The translations under genes were made by a program, and so were the position numbers. The notes beneath the pieces are model-generated. The model saw only the letters and a program-made list of their open reading frames with translations. It did no database searches and was not told the DNA's origin. This document shows positions 46,234 through 52,564 of a DNA stretch of 64,000 nt, piece after piece (positions within the stretch are counted from its first letter, which is position 1; the number at the start of each line of letters is the position of its first letter). The DNA comes from HXMU1420-13 sp965249965 (GTDB taxonomy: Bacteria; Bacteroidota; Rhodothermia; Balneolales; Balneolaceae): contig OZ252262.1 of the NCBI GenBank assembly GCA_965249965.1, positions 1,178,001 to 1,242,000 on the forward strand, in the 5' to 3' direction.

Positions 46234-47898
46234 ATGATGAAAAATCTAAAATACATACTGATTCTTGGTCTCTTTCTGGCACCACTTGATACATTTGCTC
46301 AAGAGGAAGAAACCGAACCGAGCGAGCTTCATCTGTTTCGAGGTGGATTTATGGATGTGAATTTCGGGATGAATTTTAATACCGTTGGCAGCAGTTTGGG
46401 ATCTGGTGGAATGGGCGGATTAATAACTTCGCGAGTTGATAATGGTGCTTTGAGCGTAAATTTAAATCCGGCGCATTTAACAGGTTTAAAAAAAGCATAC
46501 ATCGCAATTGATAGCAGAGTAGGCGTTGGTACAAATTTCATTTCCAGTGTTAACGACGAAATTCTTTCTACCATAAACGATGAGCTTGATACCGCTGTAA
46601 ATGATGAATTCTCGGATCCTGAATCATGGACTCAATTTCCGGAAACACTAATTCGCCCAACAGTGATGCGAAATCTGGATGTGGGTTTCAATGATGAAAT
46701 TGCAGCCATTGCATTTGCAGCTCCAATATCTGATAAATTTACCCTTGCAGGTTCGTATTCCTATCCGGTTTCGATAAATATGGATGTAGGTATAACGGGG
46801 CTATCAACAAAACTTGCGCAAGAACAAGGTTCTGAGGATGTATCTATTCGGTTTGATGTATTGATGAACATTTCTTTACTCACACAAATGGATTTTCGGA
46901 TGTCCAGATTATCGATTGGTGGAGCAACTCCAATCATCGAAGATTACCGAAAGAAACTAAGCGTGGGATTAACGCTAACTCGATACAATCTCACAAACAC
47001 GCGAAATATTCAGGCTGATTTATCTGGTTTGGTTGTAGTAGGTGGGGCCGATGAACGATATTTCAACAATCCGGATGACCCAAACCTGAATGCTGATATT
47101 GGTGATTCAAACGAGTTCTTTATGAATGCATATGGCGAGTTTGAAGCAAGTGGTACTGGAATAAGAGCAGGCTTGCATTACACCTTGGATAATGAAGTAA
47201 ACCTGTCTTTGGTTTACAACCAGATGCCTGAATTCAAATTAGAAGGCAAAAACAAGGTGTCAAGTGCTTTTCTGCCAGTTTTTATGGTTGGAACCGGCGA
47301 TGATATTATCAGTGGTGATATTGAAGTTGCCCTGGATAGTTTACAAGCCAATAAGCCCAATCTAACAACCGAACGAAATATCTCAGATTTAGTGAATGAT
47401 GGTGCTTTAAGTCTGCCATCTTCTTTGATTGTTGGTTTAGATTTCAAAATGGGTAAGCATACAGGCGTATTTAACTATACCAGATATTACGGCGACTTAG
47501 CCTTCGAACATGGTGGGAATACTATCGGAAAAGCAACTACTCATGGGTTAGGGCTTGGTTTTGATTTTAGAATGAGAGACCGATTTAATTCATTTGGGCA
47601 GGTATTTACATTACCAATACGGTTGCTATTCCTGGATATAGATGGCTTAATTTTTCAAAGTCTTGGCCGGATTACTAAGTATAAGAATGCTCACTATCGA
47701 TTTGGTGCCAATGTGGTGCTAGGTGAAGGGATCGTTACCGTTGATAATGACGGACTCAGAGAAAGCCTTGGTAACCCTTTGCCAAAATCATTTTCGCTAG
47801 GCCGGCAATACACCATATTCGAGAATATCGATGTGGGCGTGACAGTACTTGCTGTACCTGATCTATTTCTAAAATATTCTGTAGGAATTCGTTTCTAG
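46234..47898 (+). CDS. Outer-membrane barrel protein of the giant-protein operon
   Basis: 554 residues with a signal peptide ending TFAQ. The mature part is strand-rich with Gly/aromatic alternation throughout (GGFMDVNFGMNFNTVG; GALSVNLNPAHLTGLKKAYIAIDSR) and ends LKYSVGIRF with a terminal Phe, a clear beta-barrel signature. It resembles DUF5723-type barrels, but I cannot place it in a named family. The gene follows the PorV-like gene after 10 bp, third in the operon. A role as anchor or channel partner for the giant protein is inference. Confidence 0.72.
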   Translation: MMKNLKYILILGLFLAPLDTFAQEEETEPSELHLFRGGFMDVNFGMNFNTVGSSLGSGGMGGLITSRVDNGALSVNLNPAHLTGLKKAYIAIDSRVGVGTNFISSVNDEILSTINDELDTAVNDEFSDPESWTQFPETLIRPTVMRNLDVGFNDEIAAIAFAAPISDKFTLAGSYSYPVSINMDVGITGLSTKLAQEQGSEDVSIRFDVLMNISLLTQMDFRMSRLSIGGATPIIEDYRKKLSVGLTLTRYNLTNTRNIQADLSGLVVVGGADERYFNNPDDPNLNADIGDSNEFFMNAYGEFEASGTGIRAGLHYTLDNEVNLSLVYNQMPEFKLEGKNKVSSAFLPVFMVGTGDDIISGDIEVALDSLQANKPNLTTERNISDLVNDGALSLPSSLIVGLDFKMGKHTGVFNYTRYYGDLAFEHGGNTIGKATTHGLGLGFDFRMRDRFNSFGQVFTLPIRLLFLDIDGLIFQSLGRITKYKNAHYRFGANVVLGEGIVTVDNDGLRESLGNPLPKSFSLGRQYTIFENIDVGVTVLAVPDLFLKYSVGIRF

Positions 47899-48001
47899 TA
47901 AACAAGCAATTTTACCGAATTGTTATTACAACAAAATAATTTAGTTTTTCCATCGGGATAACTAGATTATATGAAGTGAAAAGGCAAAAAGGACTGGTTA
48001 A

Positions 48002-49243
48002 TTGGCTTCCGACATCAATCTATATAACTTCGCAAAGCGGCATTATCGGGTATTTATTGCAACGATAATCGGCATCTTTCTGCTTAACGAAGCCATCCTT
48101 TTCAGAGCATATCAACAGCAAACAGTTACAACGAATATAATTAATCAAGCTGGTCGCCAGCGGATGTACAGCCAGAAAATTGCCAAGCTAACGCAATACT
48201 ACCAAGCCGGAGATGTATCCTCCATTTTTGCAATGCAAGATGCAGTGGATCGGTGGAGTATCACACATCAGAGTTTTAAAGATCAAAATTCACCTCTAAG
48301 TAAATTCTATTTCAGTAATGCGTTGATCAAAAAAAATTATGATGATTTGAGTGAAACTCAGCTAGCGATTGAGGAAGCAGTAAACCAAATAATCGCCTAT
48401 CCGGAAGCAGATAATAGTCTTCAAATTGAGGTAATAAAATCACAAGAAGGTAGGTATCTCGCTTTGATGGACATTATTGTAAACCAAATGGAAGCAGAAG
48501 CAGATGAAATCTATTTTAGATCCACTTTTCTGGAAATTACAATTGGAGTACTTACGTTTGTTGGGCTCACAGGACTGATTTTCTTTTTGATGGTTCCTAT
48601 GATTACCGACTTAAGATCGAGAGAAAAAATTCTGCTTGAGACGATTTCTGAAAAAAACTCACTACTGTCGGAAGTGCATCATAGGATTAAAAATAATCTT
48701 GCCAATTTATCGGGGCTGTTTCAATTGCAACTAATGAAAAAAGAGTACAATCATTCAACCTTTGAAAACGCAATGAATCGGGTTCAATCTATTGCCGGCT
48801 TGCATGAGTTCTTGTACAAAAAGAATGAGTATAGCACCGTAAGTATCGATGAACACATTAATGCATTGATTAAAAAACTGTCGGAAACGTACTCACAGTT
48901 AGGAAGTGAAATTAAGGTGCATGTAGTTGCAGATCCGATTGAATTCCCGATGGAGAAAGCCGTTCCTTTTGCACTTTTACTAAATGAATTGGTCACAAAT
49001 TCCATTAAACATGCGTTCAAAGAAGGAGATCTTGGCAAGATCGATATTGTACTCACTATAAACGATCAACGAGGTATATATTTCAGCTATGAAGATAATG
49101 GTAGCGGGCTGATTGTATCGACTAAAAAACATGAAGGAATTGGTTCGCAGCTAATAAGCTCGCTTACTGCTCAGTTAGAAAGTGAATATGTGATTTCATA
49201 TATCCCAAGCTTCAGTTTTAGTATGATTTTTGACATGGATTAG
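48002..49243 (+). CDS. PilJ-sensor histidine kinase (HisKA_2)
   Basis: 413 residues starting at TTG. A first membrane helix (about 17-35) and a PilJ-type sensor region (about 40-175, with INQAGRQRMYSQKIAKL) precede a second helix (about 177-200). A HisKA_2-type dimerisation domain follows, with the phospho-His in EVHHRIKNNLANLSGLFQLQ (about 223-240), then HATPase with LLLNELVTNSIKHAF and DNGSGL. It is an inner-membrane kinase of the HWE/HisKA_2 class, with no receiver domain. No response regulator is next to it, so its partner lies elsewhere. Confidence 0.88.
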   Translation: MASDINLYNFAKRHYRVFIATIIGIFLLNEAILFRAYQQQTVTTNIINQAGRQRMYSQKIAKLTQYYQAGDVSSIFAMQDAVDRWSITHQSFKDQNSPLSKFYFSNALIKKNYDDLSETQLAIEEAVNQIIAYPEADNSLQIEVIKSQEGRYLALMDIIVNQMEAEADEIYFRSTFLEITIGVLTFVGLTGLIFFLMVPMITDLRSREKILLETISEKNSLLSEVHHRIKNNLANLSGLFQLQLMKKEYNHSTFENAMNRVQSIAGLHEFLYKKNEYSTVSIDEHINALIKKLSETYSQLGSEIKVHVVADPIEFPMEKAVPFALLLNELVTNSIKHAFKEGDLGKIDIVLTINDQRGIYFSYEDNGSGLIVSTKKHEGIGSQLISSLTAQLESEYVISYIPSFSFSMIFDMD

Positions 49244-49291
49244 GAATCAATGTTCTTTTTTTGACTTCTGAACTCTTATCTTCAGAATATT

Positions 49292-49342
49292 CGAGGCGTG
49301 GCGTAGTCCGGTAGCGTCACGCGAAGCGCGTGAGGGGCCGAG
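49292..49342 (+). pseudogene. Truncated tRNA-Pro 5' fragment, copy 1
   Basis: The first 25 bases are identical to the start of the intact tRNA-Pro at 49970. They are followed by a 17-nt palindrome (TCACGCGAAGCGCGTGA, 49317-49333) and then GGGGCCGAG, which equals the 3' side of the anticodon arm. The 5' anticodon-stem strand and the T arm are missing, so no functional tRNA can form. Confidence 0.85.
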
Positions 49343-49350
49343 TTAGAGCA

Positions 49351-49602
49351 GTGTATTTTACTTACATAATTTATAGTCTTGAGAAGCATCGGTTTTACAC
49401 TGGATATTCTGATGATCCAGCTCGTAGACTAGGTGAACATAATGCCGGCAAAACCCCATCTACTAAGTATGGTATTCCTTGGAAATTAGCCTGGATTTCT
49501 GATCATTTAACCAAAAAAGAAGCCATTAAGCTTGAAAAGAGAATTAAGAAAAGAGGTGCGAAGAGGTTTTTGAGAGATCATAATCTTTACATTGAATTTT
49601 GA
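49351..49602 (+). CDS. GIY-YIG nuclease, copy 1
   Basis: 83 residues from the GTG at 49351; an upstream GTG at 49330 lies inside the palindrome and would add seven residues read from tRNA sequence. The GIY-YIG fold is clear: YFTYIIYS (GIY strand), FYTGYSDDPARRL (YIG strand, catalytic Arg), EHNAGKTPSTKYG, then EAIKLEKRIKKRGAKR with the metal Glu. It belongs to the small UvrC-N-like single-domain group. As an endonuclease embedded in a tRNA-derived repeat, it could nick tRNA-gene DNA and drive element spread. No second domain for target choice is visible. Confidence 0.85.
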   Translation: MYFTYIIYSLEKHRFYTGYSDDPARRLGEHNAGKTPSTKYGIPWKLAWISDHLTKKEAIKLEKRIKKRGAKRFLRDHNLYIEF

Positions 49603-49630
49603 CAAACTGAACCTTTATCTTCAGAATATT

Positions 49631-49681
49631 CGAGGCGTGGCGTAGTCCGGTAGCGTCACGCGAAGCGCGTGAGGGGCCGAG
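49631..49681 (+). pseudogene. Truncated tRNA-Pro 5' fragment, copy 2
   Basis: Identical to copy 1 in all 51 bases: tRNA start, palindrome at 49656-49672 and GGGGCCGAG. It cannot fold as a tRNA. Confidence 0.85.
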
Positions 49682-49689
49682 ATAGAGCA

Positions 49690-49941
49690 GTGTATTTTAC
49701 TTATATAATTTATAGCCTTAAGAAGCACCGGTTTTACACTGGATATTCTGATGATCCAGCTCGTAGACTAGATGAACATAATACCGGCAAAACCCCATCT
49801 ACTAAATATGGTATTCCTTGGAAATTAGCTTGGATTTCTGATCATATAATCAAAACAGAAGCCATTAAACTTGAAAAGAGAATTAAGAAAAGAGGTGCGA
49901 AGAGGTTTTTGAGAGATCATAATCTTTACATTGAATTTTGA
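49690..49941 (+). CDS. GIY-YIG nuclease, copy 2
   Basis: 83 residues, GTG start at 49690. It differs from copy 1 at six residues in this region (E/K, G/D, A/T, L/I, T/I, K/T), and all core motifs remain: YFTYIIYS, FYTGYSDDPARRL, EAIKLEKRIKKRG. Of 12 base changes in the coding part six are silent, so the copies have not decayed quickly and both frames stay open. Function as for copy 1. Confidence 0.85.
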   Translation: MYFTYIIYSLKKHRFYTGYSDDPARRLDEHNTGKTPSTKYGIPWKLAWISDHIIKTEAIKLEKRIKKRGAKRFLRDHNLYIEF

Positions 49942-49969
49942 CAAACTGAACCTTTATCTTCAGAATATT
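49936..49969 (+). promoter_or_regulatory. Conserved 5' flank of tRNA-Pro, probable promoter region
   Basis: TTTTGAC, CTGAAC and TTATCTTCAGAATATT are kept, in that order, before all three tRNA starts (49292, 49631, 49970). This suggests the tRNA promoter was carried along with each unit. TATCTTCA resembles a Bacteroidota -7 box (TAnnTTTG), but the spacing to TTTG is only about 14 bp, so exact boxes are not assigned. Confidence 0.4.
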
Positions 49970-50043
49970 CGAGGCGTGGCGTAGTCCGGTAGCGCACTCG
50001 GCTGGGGGCCGAGGGGTCGCAGGTTCAAATCCTGTCGCCTCGA
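49970..50043 (+). tRNA. tRNA-Pro (anticodon GGG)
   Basis: A full 74-nt cloverleaf. Acceptor arms CGAGGCG (49970-49976) and CGCCTCG (50036-50042) with discriminator A. The anticodon arm is CTCGG/CCGAG around CTGGGGG, giving anticodon GGG (Pro). The T arm has GGTTCAAATCC. No CCA is encoded. A T-rich run follows. Copies of its 5' end lie in both upstream units and part of it is repeated downstream. Confidence 0.93.
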
Positions 50044-50072
50044 CTTTAAATTTTTTTATTGGCATTTCCTGA

Positions 50073-50125
50073 TCCGGTAGCGTCACGCGAAGCGCGTGAG
50101 GGGCCGAGGGGTCGCAGGTTTCCTG
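50073..50125 (+). pseudogene. tRNA-Pro-derived remnant with palindrome, copy 4
   Basis: TCCGGTAGCG, the same 17-nt palindrome (50083-50099), then GGGGCCGAGGGGTCGCAGGTT and a degenerate T-arm end (TCCTG). Unlike copies 1 and 2 it keeps the anticodon 3' side through the T arm but lacks the acceptor start, and no GIY-YIG gene follows. It looks like a solo scar of the element or a recombination product. Confidence 0.7.
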
Positions 50126-50276
50126 CATGGCGGGATCGATTTGATTAATCAACAACCTGTGAAGAAATTTTATCTATTCAGGTTTTTTGGTCCAGCAACC
50201 CATCTTTTTTTTAATTGGAGGATACCTATCTTCTGCGCGGCAATGATTTATCTGAAAATTAAATAAGTAGGTTAAA

Positions 50277-50582
50277 ATGGAAACGTTGAATAAAAATTGG
50301 TTTGCCTTTACTCTATGTGCAGTTGTATTTGGTTTGCTTGGCTTCTTGCTAGGTCAGCAAAATGCGCATTCAAATATGATGAATTCTGGTCCTCATATGA
50401 TGAGCTCAGGTGAAAACGAATTTATCTGGAAAGATAAAGAAGGTATGCAACATGGCGAGATGATTTTTTTCAGTGATGAAGATATGGATGCTGACAACAT
50501 GACTATGGATGTGCAGACGGATACCACAGAAGACGGCCAAATTCGTGTTACTGTGCGCAAAATGAAAATAGACGAAGACTAA
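50277..50582 (+). CDS. Small Met/His-rich membrane-anchored protein
   Basis: 101 residues. One membrane helix (about 8-27, WFAFTLCAVVFGLLGFLLGQ) and then a periplasmic tail rich in Met and His (HSNMMNSGPHMMSSGEN, GMQHGEM, DMDADNMTMD). Met/His clusters of this kind often bind copper or silver ions. I do not recognise a family. It abuts the convergent pyruvate-kinase-like gene with one base between. A metal role is inferred from composition only. Confidence 0.6.
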   Translation: METLNKNWFAFTLCAVVFGLLGFLLGQQNAHSNMMNSGPHMMSSGENEFIWKDKEGMQHGEMIFFSDEDMDADNMTMDVQTDTTEDGQIRVTVRKMKIDED

Positions 50583-50583
50583 T

Positions 50584-52413
50584 TTAAAATTCCGTCTTGC
50601 CTTCCATTTCTATTGGCTGGAAGAGTTTCTCATTCTTATCACGGTACACATTCATATTCGATAAAATATCACTTAACAAAGTGATCGCTTGATGGATATA
50701 CGGACCTTTATTAAGCATAACACAATCTGCTTTAAGTCCGCTTGCTACATCGGTTAATTCAGAGCGAGATGGAATTCCTTTTTTAGCGAGATTCTCAAGC
50801 ACTTGAGTGGCCCATATCGTTGGGATATACGCAGAGTTACATAACAGAATAATTTCCTGTTGGATTCGGGCCATATGTTCCCACCCAGTCTCAATTGCTA
50901 AATCACCTCGTGCAATCATCACTCCCAAAGGATATTTGTGCATTCCGGCCAGAAGAATCTCAAACAGATTATGATAAGCACGGTGTGTCTCTATTTTTAG
51001 GATTACGCCCATTGTTGGTTCGGCACCTAATCGATCAAGTTCTTTATACAAACGAGTAATGTCTTCAGCTGAATTCACAAAAGAAACATTTACAGCATCG
51101 GCATGAGCAACCACGAACTTTAAATCCTTCTTGTCTTTGGCGGTTAATCCGGTTAATTGAAGATTTGAGTCGGGAAAATTAACTCCTTTATCCGCACGTA
51201 ATCTTGATCCTTTAAATTTAGCTTTAGTGATCTCAACTACAATTTCCGATTCGGTTACTTTTTTCACCGTCCCCTCAATCTTACCTTCGTTAAACATACA
51301 ACGGTCATTGTGAGAAACATTTGTGAAAGCTACATCTGAACTGATTGAAACAAAAGCGTCGGAAACGATATCACCATGTTTATTCAATGCGGCAGGTTCG
51401 CCTGCAACAGCATTTTGGAGTAGCCGAATTCGATGCCCAACTTTTAAAAGTATGGGATCTTCCAATGCAGGCAAGGCACCAACAAAAGTGGAGTCGAGCG
51501 CAGAAACCGTTGTTAGTTTAGTGCCTTCGTTGATATAGCTTGTTTTCCGGCAAGTGGCTACTACATGATTCTCATGCACCCTTGTTACAAGAAGTTTTCT
51601 CGATTTATTTCTGGTATCTTTAAACTTAATCGAATCTCCTATCTTGAGTGAAGCGAGCCAAGCTGATTCAACTGGAAGTTCATTTTTGGCTGTTGGATTG
51701 AGTTCAGAAACCAGTTCAATCTGTGCCGGATTAATTACGTCACCATTTTTATTTCGTACTGGCCTGAATGTTCGAACTTTTGGACCATCTTTTAATCTAC
51801 CTGTTCTGATTTTTGGCCCAGCTAAATCCATAAAAACTTTGCAATTCTTGCCAAGCTCGGCTTTGGCCAGATTCAGATTTCTGATCATTTTAGTCCAAAC
51901 TTCAGCGTTGTCGTGCGCACAATTAATTCGTGCCGTATTCATGCCGGAAGCCAATAAATTGTACATCAACTCATAGTTATAAGCTGCTTTTGTTGGCAGT
52001 GTAACCATGATGCGTACTCGGCGACCTCTCGACCGATATCCAAAAAGATCCTTGGCATGTTTTCTTTGTCTTTTTCGAGAACTTTTGATAGAAGGCCCGT
52101 GATGAAGGATTTCGGTAGATGATTGCCCAATTAATGATAGGAGAATTTGCTTACAGGTTGATAAACTGTACAAAATATGCGACTCTGAACTACCCAAAAT
52201 AGTTAGCCCGTAATTAGACAATCTCTTTTGAAGCTTGGACAAATCCAGAGATCGAAAGGCGGTATAGTGAACCAAATTCCTAGCACCATTCCTATGCATT
52301 TTATGCACAGCCAGGATGCCCTGTTTATGAGTACGTTCAGCCTGATGCAAAACCTCTAATACCTGATCGATATCAGAAATTAGTGCATTGAATTTTTTGG
52401 GATTGATTTTCAT
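50584..52413 (-). CDS. Atypical pyruvate kinase family protein
   Basis: 609 residues. An N-terminal helical extension (about 1-125) comes before a PK-type barrel. Kept motifs: GMNTARINCAHD (Arg for PEP binding), GPKIRTG, LKIET (catalytic Lys, metal Glu), MIARGDLAIETG (metal Asp), ATQVLENL (Thr). The region between GPKIRTG and LKIET is about 265 residues, much longer than in standard PKs, so the B domain is enlarged. K+-site residues look changed (SHG to AHD; DTKGP to DLAGP). The usual C-terminal domain is missing. It may be a PK with altered cation or regulator use. Confidence 0.8.
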   Translation of the reverse strand: MKINPKKFNALISDIDQVLEVLHQAERTHKQGILAVHKMHRNGARNLVHYTAFRSLDLSKLQKRLSNYGLTILGSSESHILYSLSTCKQILLSLIGQSSTEILHHGPSIKSSRKRQRKHAKDLFGYRSRGRRVRIMVTLPTKAAYNYELMYNLLASGMNTARINCAHDNAEVWTKMIRNLNLAKAELGKNCKVFMDLAGPKIRTGRLKDGPKVRTFRPVRNKNGDVINPAQIELVSELNPTAKNELPVESAWLASLKIGDSIKFKDTRNKSRKLLVTRVHENHVVATCRKTSYINEGTKLTTVSALDSTFVGALPALEDPILLKVGHRIRLLQNAVAGEPAALNKHGDIVSDAFVSISSDVAFTNVSHNDRCMFNEGKIEGTVKKVTESEIVVEITKAKFKGSRLRADKGVNFPDSNLQLTGLTAKDKKDLKFVVAHADAVNVSFVNSAEDITRLYKELDRLGAEPTMGVILKIETHRAYHNLFEILLAGMHKYPLGVMIARGDLAIETGWEHMARIQQEIILLCNSAYIPTIWATQVLENLAKKGIPSRSELTDVASGLKADCVMLNKGPYIHQAITLLSDILSNMNVYRDKNEKLFQPIEMEGKTEF

Positions 52414-52564
52414 GATTGTACCATCACTTTGTAATGCATCACACCTACAAATAACAACATCAGAAAGAATATTTTATGAAGGTTTAGGATTTGATAGTAA
52501 TTGAAAGTCATCACTCCATTTATTCACTTATATTCTCCAAGAATTCTAAGCAAAAGCCTACTCA

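Larger units (their letters stand above)
49292..49630 (+). mobile_element. tRNA-Pro/GIY-YIG unit 1 (339 bp)
   Basis: The first of two head-to-tail 339-bp units. It holds the tRNA-Pro fragment, the palindrome, a GIY-YIG gene and a tail of about 30 bp (CTGAACCTTTATCTTCAG, then AATATT) that also precedes the next unit and the intact tRNA. The two units differ at 13 positions (about 96% identity) with no indels. The sequence just upstream of unit 1 also keeps TTTTGAC...CTGAAC...TTATCTTCAGAATATT, so the repeat extends slightly left. Confidence 0.7.
49631..49969 (+). mobile_element. tRNA-Pro/GIY-YIG unit 2 (339 bp)
   Basis: The second unit, again exactly 339 bp, ending where the intact tRNA-Pro begins. 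So the intact tRNA's own upstream flank is the tail of this unit. The exact spacing (49292, 49631, 49970) points to tandem duplication or repeated insertion that always restores the tRNA promoter region and start. Confidence 0.7.

Noticed and set aside
49330..49350. The seven residues (MRGRVRA) added by the upstream GTG of GIY-YIG copy 1.
   Set aside because: They are read from the palindrome and the tRNA fragment; the family start fits the GTG at 49351.
49883..50155. A 90-residue minus-strand open frame containing ATGFEPATPRPPAECATG.
   Set aside because: It is the antisense of the tRNA-Pro gene. The GFEPATPRPPAECATG string is the usual artefact of translating a tRNA backwards.
50154..50187. 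AACCTG/CAGGTT arms followed by T residues.
   Set aside because: The stem is six pairs with an 18-nt loop, too weak to call a terminator.
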